From the NCBI RefSeq assembly GCF_030409635.1, contig NZ_JAUFQF010000004.1:468241-532240 (forward strand): DNA of 64,000 nt. The letters are read 5' to 3'. Origin of the DNA: Vibrio agarivorans (lineage in GTDB: Bacteria; Pseudomonadota; Gammaproteobacteria; Enterobacterales; Vibrionaceae). Under the pieces are notes generated by a model. That model ran no database searches. It saw nothing but the letters and a program-made list of their open reading frames with translations, and was not told the origin of the DNA. Positions 29,197 to 37,749 of this stretch are shown here, one piece after another. The stretch's first letter is position 1. The number at the start of each line of letters is the position of its first letter. Both the position numbers and the translations under genes were made by a program.

Positions 29197-30156
29197 TCAG
29201 CGGATTGAAACAACATCACCGCACGCGACCATCAACTGGTCACGCAGCCACAAGTGACCTTTGTCTTTTTCACTCGACTCATGCCAGCTTAGGTAAGCGG
29301 CAATCGCTTTGTGTTCAAACGGGAAGTTGAGTATTTGTAGCTGATCACGATTGGCTGCGTTCTCAACCAACCAACGAGGAGCAACGGTAATCAACTCTGA
29401 CTGACCAACAACATAAAGTACATTGCTCAGACTAGTGCCTTCATAGTAAGCCATTGCGTCAATTGACTGATAAGCCTGAGCAGAGAAGCTCTGGTGGCCA
29501 TGTAACTGAGAAAGCTTAGCATGGCGCTCAGTTGTCAATTGCTCACGCGTTACCGTGCCGTTAATGCGAGAGTGCTGCTTTGATGCTACCACCACGAGTT
29601 CATCACGGAAAACTTCTGTGCTTGAAAAGCCTTCACCATCAAGGCGATTGTAATCAATGACAAAATCAAGCTCTTGTAGGCGTAAGCGCTCTGCAAGACG
29701 GCTATCAAACTCAGCGTCAATGTGAAGATGAGCGTAAGGCGCTTTCTCTGTCACGCGAGACATGATGTGCGGTCCGAAACGCATATCATTTGGGCTACAG
29801 ATGGCCAATTTAAATAAACGTGTCGATGTCTCTGGCGAGAATATTGAGTTCGGCAACTCATTACGAATCAACTGTAATGCTTGACGAATAGGGCCAAAAA
29901 GCTGGCGTGCTCGTTGAGTTGGCTGAATACCACGTCCTTGACGGATAAACAGCTCGTCATTGAACATCACTTTTAGACGTGCTACGGCGTTACTCACCGC
30001 TGGTTGTGACATGCCTAAATTGTGTGCCGCTCGGGTGATGTTCTGTTCTTGCATAACTGCGTTGAATACGGTCAGAAGATTTAGATCCACACCTCTGAGA
30101 GTGCTCTCCATGCGATAGCTAGTGATCGCACTAACTGATTCTTGTTTGTCTAACAT
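29197..30156 (-). CDS. leuO: LysR-type regulator LeuO
   Basis: 319 residues. A LysR-family regulator; in enterics and vibrios LeuO is a global antagonist of H-NS, and in V. cholerae it contributes to bile and acid responses. The N-terminal helix-turn-helix has LRGVDLNLLTVFNAVMQEQN, ITRAAHNLGMSQPAVSNAVARL and DELFIRQGRGIQPT, characteristic of LeuO. The start at 30156 has AAGAGG upstream. It lies near, but not next to, leuABCD: an RND operon and two other genes intervene. Confidence 0.9.
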   Translation of the reverse strand: MLDKQESVSAITSYRMESTLRGVDLNLLTVFNAVMQEQNITRAAHNLGMSQPAVSNAVARLKVMFNDELFIRQGRGIQPTQRARQLFGPIRQALQLIRNELPNSIFSPETSTRLFKLAICSPNDMRFGPHIMSRVTEKAPYAHLHIDAEFDSRLAERLRLQELDFVIDYNRLDGEGFSSTEVFRDELVVVASKQHSRINGTVTREQLTTERHAKLSQLHGHQSFSAQAYQSIDAMAYYEGTSLSNVLYVVGQSELITVAPRWLVENAANRDQLQILNFPFEHKAIAAYLSWHESSEKDKGHLWLRDQLMVACGDVVSIR

Positions 30157-30519
30157 TGTCTGCCTCTTGTTGTATGACACAACATTAATTATTTGAATTA
30201 TTCGCGATAGATAAGCTGTAGTTGTTATATTTATGTCCCAGATATTTCTGGGCTGATTGGTACTATCTACGAATCAATTTGCGCTGTAAAACAAGATTGA
30301 TAACTAATCAGTTAATTTTACCCACTACAATTGAAAGCTTTTTTAATTCATAATCTTAGTTGTCACATAAAGAACTATAAAAGATAAATTTTCACGTCTT
30401 TTTACAGTATAAGAAGCTTACTCGCTGTGATTAACCTCACTAATATAAGTGTCATTTCACGATTTTTCTTTCAACTATACACCTAATAAATGCATTGACT
30501 TTAACACCATCAAGAGTAG
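30157..30519. other. leuO upstream region
   Basis: 363 very AT-rich bases between leuO and the end of the glycosyltransferase gene, both on the minus strand. Close to leuO there is a short inverted repeat TGTTG..CAACA (about 30169-30186). The AT-richness is what H-NS and LeuO binding regions look like. I see no ORF and no clear terminator for the upstream gene. Confidence 0.45.
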
Positions 30520-31563
30520 TTATATTGTTGCATATTCAGGGAAGTCAACTTGTGACCAGAGCCCATCTTGAAGTGCGGAGTGATCGGCTAGATTACCCTC
30601 ACATATCCAACCAGCGATGGCATCGGCAACATCAGGATAACAGACCTTTTCTGCTGCTTGTTCATCTAACCATTGACTAACAATCATTGAGTCCAATCGC
30701 TCCATGCTGCTTGCCAACCCCAACATTTCTAAGGTTGCTACATTACTCAACTGTTCAAACTGACCATTCAACGGTTTAAGCAGCAGTTTTTTTCCGAGGG
30801 AAAGCGCTTCAGAAGGAAGCTCAAAGCCACCATTGGCGATAACACCATTACAGCGATGCAGTGACTGCTGAAAATTTTCAAAGCTCAGTGGTCGACAGCG
30901 GATGTTTTCGATATCCATATCTTCTTTTACCTCAGGGTGAAAGCAAACAAACTCTTGGTGACTAAATCGTACAAGCAGGTCGACAATCTCTTCGAAACCT
31001 TCAAAGGGCAGATAGACCAGCACGTAGCCTTGTGACTCAACCGTATCGCTCTCTGACTGAATAATAGGCGGTAGTATCGGCTGATCGAAGTGATACCAAT
31101 GCAGTGCTAGATGGTGATCGGCAGGTGCAAAATAGCGAATGAGCGACTTATCAATCAAGTTAGCCCCACGCACCGGCACTTCGTAACGAAACGCATTTTG
31201 GTGACTAATACTTAAACAAGGGATCTTGGCCTTTTTCGCCGCCCAAGCGGAGATGGGCTCAAAGTCATTCAGCACCAAATCGTACTGCTCAACATTAAGT
31301 TCATTAATATCGGCCCAAAGCTGCTTCAAATCGTTGCGTTTCACTGTTTCGAAGTGGTCAACCGCCCCCTGCTTTGACACAAAGCTCACGCCTTTGCGTG
31401 TTTGATAGTCGCCAAAGTCTGACATCGAAAAATACTTATCTTGCTCACGACCTGAAAACAGGAAATCAACATCGACATTCTGCTTTTTCAATGCTCGAGA
31501 CATCGCTCTTGCACGAGCAATATGGCCATTACCCGTTCCTTGTACACCATATAGAATTCGCAT
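30520..31563 (-). CDS. MJ1255/VC2487-family glycosyltransferase
   Basis: 347 residues. The N-terminus MRILYGVQGTGNGHIARARAMSRALKK has the G-x-G-x-GH-x-x-R motif of MurG-like GT-B enzymes, and the C-terminal half has the donor-site GVIANGGFELPSEALSLGKKLLLKPL. It belongs to the family named after MJ1255 and VC2487, whose acceptor is not known to me. It starts three bases after the stop of the PAP2 phosphatase, so the two probably act on the same lipid-linked intermediate (inference). Confidence 0.85.
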   Translation of the reverse strand: MRILYGVQGTGNGHIARARAMSRALKKQNVDVDFLFSGREQDKYFSMSDFGDYQTRKGVSFVSKQGAVDHFETVKRNDLKQLWADINELNVEQYDLVLNDFEPISAWAAKKAKIPCLSISHQNAFRYEVPVRGANLIDKSLIRYFAPADHHLALHWYHFDQPILPPIIQSESDTVESQGYVLVYLPFEGFEEIVDLLVRFSHQEFVCFHPEVKEDMDIENIRCRPLSFENFQQSLHRCNGVIANGGFELPSEALSLGKKLLLKPLNGQFEQLSNVATLEMLGLASSMERLDSMIVSQWLDEQAAEKVCYPDVADAIAGWICEGNLADHSALQDGLWSQVDFPEYATI

Positions 31564-31566
31564 CCA

Positions 31567-32094
31567 TCAAACTCCAACTGCATTAATCGCTATTTCAGCG
31601 CAACCGACACCCAGCAACACGCCTATCACCACATCAGTAACAAAGTGCACACCCAATAGAATTCTTGATAAACCAATAAGCCCAGCCCAAACGAAAGCGA
31701 CGGGGGCGAGGGGTGGGTAATAGTGGCTAATAACCGTCGCCATTAAGAAACCCGCCGCAGTATGTCCAGAAGGCAAGCTATAACGGTCAGAGGGTGTGAT
31801 AAAAGAGACGAGCTGCTCAGAGAACTCCTGAGGACGCCTGCGCTTAAAACTGTTTTTTAAAGTCCAGTAAATAGGTAGCTCAATAAGGAAAGCCAATAGC
31901 CCGCACAGGACGAAAGCTTTGCCCAGCGTATCGTCAAGCAAATAGGCAACTAAAGCGATGACAGCATATAAGTGACCATCGCCAGTATGCGAAACCGCTC
32001 TACTCATGCAAGCGACCTGGTGATTGAAACGGTGCTGTAAACAGAAGAGAGAGAAAGCCAGATCAAATCTAGCAATGGGATTCATAACGCGCAT
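31567..32094 (-). CDS. PAP2-family membrane phosphatase
   Basis: 175 residues from the ATG at 32094, seven bases after AGGAG. It has the three phosphatidic-acid phosphatase motifs: KNSFKRRRP, PSGHT and SRILLGVHFVTDV. Several membrane segments surround them. Such enzymes remove phosphate from phosphatidate, phosphatidylglycerophosphate or undecaprenyl pyrophosphate. It is coupled to the downstream glycosyltransferase. The substrate is unknown. Confidence 0.85.
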   Translation of the reverse strand: MRVMNPIARFDLAFSLFCLQHRFNHQVACMSRAVSHTGDGHLYAVIALVAYLLDDTLGKAFVLCGLLAFLIELPIYWTLKNSFKRRRPQEFSEQLVSFITPSDRYSLPSGHTAAGFLMATVISHYYPPLAPVAFVWAGLIGLSRILLGVHFVTDVVIGVLLGVGCAEIAINAVGV

Positions 32095-32195
32095 AACAGA
32101 CTCCTTGTATTGAGCGCACAGCCCTAACAAGGAATACGTTAATCAGCAAAGATGACGAAACCGTTAAGTTTTGTTGTATAACGGGTGAAAGTTAA

Positions 32196-32224
32196 ACAGC
32201 CTGTGAAGAAAGCTCACAGGCTGT
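32196..32224 (-). terminator. Hairpin after the RND operon
   Basis: An 11-bp perfect stem ACAGCCTGTGA/TCACAGGCTGT with a 7-base loop, just downstream of the RND permease stop at 32237. The T tract on the minus strand is short. Confidence 0.65.
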
Positions 32225-32236
32225 GATTTTGGCTAT

Positions 32237-35200
32237 CTAGTGCTCAAGCTCTTCATGCTTTCGCACCATGCCGAAGTCAGCCAATATTGAGTAGGCAGCC
32301 GGTATCATAAAGAGAACCAATACCGTAGAAGCAAAAATGCCAAACACAATCGAAATGACCAGTGGCTGAATTACCTGTGCCTGCAGGCTGGTTTCTGTGA
32401 GAAGAGGCAACAGACCTGCAGCGGTTGTCATTGAGGTAATGAATACTGCTCTAAAGCGCTCTCGACTGGCCTTTACAACTGCATCATGAACGGAATCCCC
32501 ATCATTAACGTGATGACGAATATACTGCACCAGCAAGATGGAGTCATTGACGACAATCCCCGCCAAAGAAACAAAGCCCATCATACTTGGCATACTCAAA
32601 GAGTGCCCCAGCAACCAGTGGCCCGTAACAACACCGATAAAGGCTAACGGTATCGCGAGCATGACCACAAAAGGCTCTAAATAGCTGCGGAACTGAAAGC
32701 TCAATATGGTAAATACGCCAAATAACCCAAGTAAAAAACCTTTACCCATGGATGCGCCTGTTTCGGCAGCATCTTTCGCTTCACCTTCGAAGTCAAAACG
32801 CAGGCCTGGATACTTGGCCAACAATATTGGCGCTTCATCACGCTGGAACTGGCGAATGATCTCCGATGAACTGGCCTTTGAGTTATCTATATCACCGAAC
32901 ACACTGACGGTTCGCAATCCATCAATACGTTGAATTCGTACGTAATTACGTTGAAAATCAAGTGTTGCTACTGTAGCTAGTGGAATTTGACTCCCATTGG
33001 CCATGATGATTGGGAAGTTAGCAAGTTGCTGTAAGTCTCCCGCTTCAATCTTATCTAAGCGTACTTCAATCTTGATGTTCTCCACACCGAGCTGTATCTC
33101 ATCAGCGGTTTGACCAAAGAATGCAGCGCGCAATTGGCTCGCAATCATTTGACCGTCAACACCAAAGCTTTCTGCTCCAGGGCGCAGTTTCACCAGCACT
33201 TCTTCCTTACCCATACGCATGTCATCGAGTACGCCATGTACGCCGTCGAATTGGTTGAGATATTGCTGAATATCAATCGATGCGGCTTTAAGTTCTTCCA
33301 AGTCATCATGCTTAGCTCTAATCTCTATTGCGCGTCCACCTGGTCCCATAGTTGGCTGCTTAAAGACCAATGAGATTGGGTCAGCAAGCTCCCCAACTTC
33401 CTCTCGCCAAGCGTCGATAAAGTCATCAATGACAGTATTGCGCTGCTCAGCCCCTAAAAGGTCTAAACGTACCGTAGCAATATGCGGGCCTGACTCATTG
33501 GCATCACTGTTGAAGTTATAGTGACTGGTGGTATGCAGAATAAGGTTTCGTCCCTGTTCAACTTCCTCACTCCAGCGCTGGTTCAATCGCTCCGCTGCCG
33601 ACTCAATCACACCAACAACACGTTCAGTTTGAGCAAGGGAGGCGCCGGGAGGCAGGATCACTCGTGCTTCTGCGATATCCCCATCGAGCTCTGGGAACGG
33701 AACAAACTTAACTACGCCACCAGCAATTAAAGCAATAGAGATCAATAACATTGAAAGAACGCCGCCCATAAAGGCGTAGCGATAGGTCACCACCTTCTCA
33801 ACTGCTGCAATCAGCTGATTGTTACGAAAGCGCTCAAACCTCTCCAAAACGATGCGTTTGAACTTGACCGGCTCTCGCTCTTGTTTCTCTTTGTGTAGCG
33901 AGTGAGATAAGTGATTGGGCAGGATCAAAAAGGCTTCAATCAAACTCAAGCTCAATACCAAGATTAAAACTTGGGGTACTGCCCGGAGCACCGCGCCCAT
34001 TTCACCTTGCAAAAATAACAAGCTTCCAAAGATACATACTGTGGTCAGAAACGATGAAACCACACCAGGCATCACTTTCTTAACACCGTTGATCACCGCA
34101 TCATCAATGCTTTGTCCCCGATCGAGGTGTGCCGCAATCGACTCTGCAATAACGATTGCATCATCCATCATGATACCAATCGCCATCAGCAAACCGACGA
34201 GCGACATGATGTTAATAGAAAGACCGAGGTTAGCCATCAAAAAGAGACCACCAAGGAAGGCAACCGGAAGCCCTGCCGCCACCCAAAATGAGTAGCGCAA
34301 GCTAAAGAACAGCCACATGGTCGCAAATACCAACACAATCCCTTGCCAGCCGTTACGCACCATCATGGTCAATCGATCCCAAAGAACGGAAGAGAGATCA
34401 TTGGTCATTTGCAGCGTCACGCCCTCTGGCGCGACCACACGTTGAGCGTCAACAAAGGCCGAGACTTGCTCCTTAATGCGAAGCGCATCATCTTCTTTGT
34501 TTTTGCTGATCTTAAGTAAAGCGGATGGCTTTCCATCAAAGATCACTTTTTGCTCATCCAGCTCAAAACGATCCGTAATCGTTGCGACATCGCGCAATCG
34601 GATCAATGACCCGTTTTCTCCAGAACCTACAACAATACTCTCAAGCTCTTGTGGAGTAACACGACGCTCGTCAAATCGAATCAAAAAGTTTTTATCCGGT
34701 GTTTCCACATTACCACTTGGTAACTTGATGTTTTGCTTGCCGATTTGATTAGCGATATCGTTGATACTTAACCCAAGCTGGCGAATCGCATCAATATTGA
34801 TCTCGACACGATATTGGTGATCGGAAAAACCACTCACCTCTACCAGAGATACCCCGTAATCCAGTTTCAAAGTACGCTTGAGGTCTTCAGCATAGGCTTT
34901 TAGCTGTGGCCAAGTAGTGTCAGCTGTAATCGCAACATCCACCACGGGTTCATTCCAGTCCAACTCTTGAACGATAGGAGATTCAATTTCTGCTGGAAAG
35001 TCATTAATAGAGTTAATCTGCGTCTGAACATCCACCAGCATACGGCCAATATCGGCTTTCTCATTAAGCTTCAATACCAATCGTGCAGAGCCCTCAATGG
35101 CCTCGCAGCGTGTCTCTTTGATATTAGCGAGCCCATCAACCGCATCTTCCATACGCACACAAATGCTCTCCTCCACTTCCTGTGGAGAGGCTCCAGGGTA

Positions 35201-35344
35201 AACCACCCCAGCTAATATGTAGGGAGGACTAAACTCGGGAAATGTCTCCCTTTTGATGTTCGATAACGAGGAGATACCAAGCACTAAAAGGCCTAGCATC
35301 AGTAGGTTAGCGGCGGTTGGGTGTTTGGCAAAAAAGCGAATCAT
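32237..35344 (-). CDS. RND efflux pump permease
   Basis: 1035 residues, a full-length HAE-type RND transporter of the inner membrane. Visible features: the N-terminal membrane helix (FAKHPTAANLLMLGLLVLGI), porter-domain repeats, helix 4 with GLLMAIGIMMDDAIVIAE carrying the proton-relay acidic pair, and the second set GFVSLAGIVVNDSILLVQYIRHH. It overlaps the adaptor gene by four bases. The SLSNIKRETFPEFSPP start resembles the VexB/MexQ-like vibrio group, but the drug or solute is not predictable. No outer-membrane channel gene is adjacent, so TolC or similar is presumably shared. Confidence 0.92.
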   Translation of the reverse strand: MIRFFAKHPTAANLLMLGLLVLGISSLSNIKRETFPEFSPPYILAGVVYPGASPQEVEESICVRMEDAVDGLANIKETRCEAIEGSARLVLKLNEKADIGRMLVDVQTQINSINDFPAEIESPIVQELDWNEPVVDVAITADTTWPQLKAYAEDLKRTLKLDYGVSLVEVSGFSDHQYRVEINIDAIRQLGLSINDIANQIGKQNIKLPSGNVETPDKNFLIRFDERRVTPQELESIVVGSGENGSLIRLRDVATITDRFELDEQKVIFDGKPSALLKISKNKEDDALRIKEQVSAFVDAQRVVAPEGVTLQMTNDLSSVLWDRLTMMVRNGWQGIVLVFATMWLFFSLRYSFWVAAGLPVAFLGGLFLMANLGLSINIMSLVGLLMAIGIMMDDAIVIAESIAAHLDRGQSIDDAVINGVKKVMPGVVSSFLTTVCIFGSLLFLQGEMGAVLRAVPQVLILVLSLSLIEAFLILPNHLSHSLHKEKQEREPVKFKRIVLERFERFRNNQLIAAVEKVVTYRYAFMGGVLSMLLISIALIAGGVVKFVPFPELDGDIAEARVILPPGASLAQTERVVGVIESAAERLNQRWSEEVEQGRNLILHTTSHYNFNSDANESGPHIATVRLDLLGAEQRNTVIDDFIDAWREEVGELADPISLVFKQPTMGPGGRAIEIRAKHDDLEELKAASIDIQQYLNQFDGVHGVLDDMRMGKEEVLVKLRPGAESFGVDGQMIASQLRAAFFGQTADEIQLGVENIKIEVRLDKIEAGDLQQLANFPIIMANGSQIPLATVATLDFQRNYVRIQRIDGLRTVSVFGDIDNSKASSSEIIRQFQRDEAPILLAKYPGLRFDFEGEAKDAAETGASMGKGFLLGLFGVFTILSFQFRSYLEPFVVMLAIPLAFIGVVTGHWLLGHSLSMPSMMGFVSLAGIVVNDSILLVQYIRHHVNDGDSVHDAVVKASRERFRAVFITSMTTAAGLLPLLTETSLQAQVIQPLVISIVFGIFASTVLVLFMIPAAYSILADFGMVRKHEELEH

Positions 35345-36648
35345 TGCGCTTGCTCCTCAACTTCTTCACGCAGCAACATTCCCTCAATAGCAGGAAGTAC
35401 ATCGTTAAGAACTAGTTTATCTCCAACTTCAAACTCACCACTCACTACCACCTGATTATTACGACGATAGAGCACCTTGACTGGCATAAATTTCAGTCGG
35501 TCTTCCTCATCCATCAAATAAGCACGATCGCCATGCAGAGCACGTTCAGGGATCACCCAGTTCGGGGTGGCTTGCCCTTCAATGGTGGCTTTAACAAACA
35601 TGCCATTTGTGAGTGCAGGAGAGGAGCCTGGCTGCAGCACTGAGTAATCTTGTTCCACTTCAAGGATCACACCTACTGTCGCCTGCGCCGAATCGACACT
35701 CTCGGAGACTCGCGACACTTTTGCTGGCCACTGAGCAGACAGATTGCCACTATTCAAACTGATTTGAGCGCGCACATTGGTACTCTCACTCTGAGGGATG
35801 CCCGACGCGCTTCGTTCAAACTGCTCTAAACTGTTGATCACTATCTGCATATCATGAATTGAAAGTTGCGCTTCCACCTCCATGACATCAATACCGTGCG
35901 CGGTAAACATGGTTTGCTGTAAGTTCACCACCTGATCTTTTTCAATTTCCACATCCGCAACGCGCAGTGCTTGTGGCAAAGTGATTTTGGTGCGCGATAG
36001 CGAACGTTCCGCTTCTTCAAGCTTGGACTCACTAACTCTCACCACCGCTTGTGCGACACGTTTTTCATCGGGTAGTAAAGCAATCTGGTTCTCAATATCT
36101 TGCAGTAGCTTCTTTTGTGACAATACATTTTGTTGCTGCTGATCGACATCAGACTGCGAGGTAAGACCACGCTGTTGCAAATTGCGCTTTCTCTCGAGCT
36201 CTAATTGCGTTATATCCAAGCGGTTCTTTTCAATCGCAAGAGACTGTTTTAGGTTGTCCTCTTGCTGAGTGATCTTTTGCAAGGAGGTCTGGCTCGATGC
36301 AAGATCAGCCTGTGCTTGAGCTAACTTGAGCTCATAATCCAAAGGATCAATACGTAATACTTCCGTACCAGCCGCAAGGATTTGTCCCTTCTCTAGCTCG
36401 GGATGACGGTAGACCACCTTCCCCGTCACTTCAGCTATCGCTTTCCACTCAACTTTAGGTGAAACATGACCAAAGCCAATTACTTCTGGCGCTATCGGCT
36501 TAAGTTCCATTCGCTGTGTTTCCACTAGCCTTGCCCGGTCTCCTGCGGGTGTAGAGGGAAGATCTGGTCGCATTTTTATTGCCAAAAACAGAATGACAAC
36601 ACCCACCGCTAAAGCTGGGAAAAACAGGTATTTGCGGTTAAATTTCAT
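35341..36648 (-). CDS. RND periplasmic adaptor (membrane fusion protein)
   Basis: 435 residues from the ATG at 36648, with AAGGAACCTGTA upstream. An N-terminal anchor (FPALAVGVVILFLAI) is followed by a lipoyl-like domain, a long alpha-hairpin coiled coil (about 110-210, QAQADLASSQTSLQKITQQ..), then beta-barrel domains. It links the inner-membrane permease to an outer-membrane channel. No lipobox Cys is seen, so it is held by the membrane helix. The gene begins inside the end of the TetR gene. Confidence 0.92.
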   Translation of the reverse strand: MKFNRKYLFFPALAVGVVILFLAIKMRPDLPSTPAGDRARLVETQRMELKPIAPEVIGFGHVSPKVEWKAIAEVTGKVVYRHPELEKGQILAAGTEVLRIDPLDYELKLAQAQADLASSQTSLQKITQQEDNLKQSLAIEKNRLDITQLELERKRNLQQRGLTSQSDVDQQQQNVLSQKKLLQDIENQIALLPDEKRVAQAVVRVSESKLEEAERSLSRTKITLPQALRVADVEIEKDQVVNLQQTMFTAHGIDVMEVEAQLSIHDMQIVINSLEQFERSASGIPQSESTNVRAQISLNSGNLSAQWPAKVSRVSESVDSAQATVGVILEVEQDYSVLQPGSSPALTNGMFVKATIEGQATPNWVIPERALHGDRAYLMDEEDRLKFMPVKVLYRRNNQVVVSGEFEVGDKLVLNDVLPAIEGMLLREEVEEQAQ

Positions 36649-37312
36649 TACAGGTTCCTTGTGAGTGTTGTGGAGTATGAGTAGGGACAATCATGCCCGT
36701 TTTTAACAGCCTAATATTGTGCTCAAGTAGAGACTCAATAAATGATTGATTTAGTGTAAAACCGTGCAAAGCCATCATTGCGGGCGGTGCAATAAATGGA
36801 AAGACCATTAAACTGATAAATGAAAAGCGGCACAAATCAGGGTCAAGATCAGGGTGAATGATCCCCTCTTCTACCAATCGCTCGAAAAGTAGATCGTTGC
36901 TCGGCTTAATAGAGTCAGTGAAGACCTTCTCCACCAACTGCCGAGATTTATCGCTAGCAGGCATGTGCATCACCTGACTAATCAAGCGCGAAAAGCGTGG
37001 GGCATTTAGCATGCTCATATAATGCGCTCGCATCAGGTCATATAACGTTTTATCCGACGCCTGCTTCAGCAAATGACTGATCTTATCGAGCATAGGCTGC
37101 AAGCTTTCCCGCAGCATGGTTTCAAACAAACCTTCTTTGTTACCAAAATAGTATCGCACCATCGCGCTATCTACTGCGGCCTTTTGTGCAATCAAACGGA
37201 TCGACACCTTCTCGTAAGGCATGACGCTAAAAAGCTCTCTAGCCTGAAAAATCAGCTGATTACGAACATCTGTTTTGCTCGTTGGTCTCCCAACTTTACG
37301 ATTCGCAGTCAT
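36638..37312 (-). CDS. TetR-family repressor of the RND operon
   Basis: 224 residues. The N-terminal helix-turn-helix (KVSIRLIAQKAAVDSAMVRYYFGNKEGLFETML) is followed by a ligand-binding domain. It is the first gene of the tetR-adaptor-permease operon (11-base overlap with the adaptor), so it most likely represses its own operon. Two matching palindromes directly upstream are plausible operators. The start at 37312 was chosen over a TTG at 37324 because GGTGA is well placed. Confidence 0.9.
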   Translation of the reverse strand: MTANRKVGRPTSKTDVRNQLIFQARELFSVMPYEKVSIRLIAQKAAVDSAMVRYYFGNKEGLFETMLRESLQPMLDKISHLLKQASDKTLYDLMRAHYMSMLNAPRFSRLISQVMHMPASDKSRQLVEKVFTDSIKPSNDLLFERLVEEGIIHPDLDPDLCRFSFISLMVFPFIAPPAMMALHGFTLNQSFIESLLEHNIRLLKTGMIVPTHTPQHSQGTCNEI

Positions 37313-37322
37313 GGTTTCACCC

Positions 37323-37346
37323 AAAATTCATCAATCGATGAATTTT
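37323..37346. promoter_or_regulatory. Putative TetR operator, proximal copy
   Basis: A perfect inverted repeat AAAATTCATC-N4-GATGAATTTT, 11 bases upstream of the tetR start. Same core as the distal copy at 37391-37408. Confidence 0.75.
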
Positions 37347-37390
37347 ATCTTAGTCCACTACTGAATACATAGAGACTATATTCCTCACAT

Positions 37391-37408
37391 ATTCATCAAA
37401 TGATGAAT
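37391..37408. promoter_or_regulatory. Putative TetR operator, distal copy
   Basis: A perfect inverted repeat ATTCATC-N4-GATGAAT. Its centre is 65 bases from the centre of the proximal copy. Confidence 0.75.
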
Positions 37409-37474
37409 TAACTGTTTTGAACCTATCATGGAGATGAGAACAGATCCGACATGAATAAAAATAGGCCTTTAGGG

Positions 37475-37504
37475 TTGACGTGCCTGCTCGAGTGCGGTAC
37501 TAAT
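37475..37504 (+). promoter_or_regulatory. Promoter of the leucine operon
   Basis: TTGACG (37475-37480) and, after 18 bases, ACTAAT (or TACTAA after 17). It lies about 50 bases before the leader peptide. Confidence 0.6.
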
Positions 37505-37555
37505 TTGTTAACTTAATTTTGTGGTTTACCTAACGGTCTCTGGATTTTATTAACA

Positions 37556-37618
37556 ATGACTATGCGCTTTTCTCTCCTGCTTAAACTCCTCCTTATCGTG
37601 AATAACTCGCGCGGGTAA
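37556..37618 (+). CDS. leuL: leu operon leader peptide
   Basis: 20 codons (MTMRFSLLLKLLLIVNNSRG, stop TAA at 37616). Six of eight consecutive codons from 37574 to 37597 are control codons for leucine, in two runs of three Leu codons separated by one Lys, right before an attenuator. When charged leucine tRNA is low the ribosome stalls here and the downstream terminator does not form. It differs in sequence from the E. coli leader, as leader peptides usually do. The ribosome-binding site is weak. Confidence 0.88.
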   Translation: MTMRFSLLLKLLLIVNNSRG

Positions 37619-37654
37619 GCAGTGTAAGAAAGACAACCACACAAAGATTTGTCT

Positions 37655-37683
37655 AAAGCCCGCACTAAGATGCGGGCTTTTTT
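37655..37683 (+). terminator. Leucine operon attenuator
   Basis: A 10-bp stem AAAGCCCGCA/TGCGGGCTTT, a 6-base loop and a T run. GCGGG at the end of the leader-peptide frame (37611-37615) can pair with CCCGC in its left arm (37659-37663). AGACAA/TTGTCT (37631-37636, 37649-37654) forms another small stem between. This is the competing-structure layout of attenuation. Confidence 0.88.
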
Positions 37684-37749
37684 GTAATTATCGGCTGGAC
37701 GAAAACGATTAACCTCTGCCAAAAAGGCACAAATGAAAAGGAAGCACTC

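Noticed and set aside
33915..34295. A 126-codon plus-strand frame opposite the RND permease
   Set aside because: It is antisense to a well-defined transporter gene; composition follows the codon pattern of the other strand and there is no ribosome-binding site.
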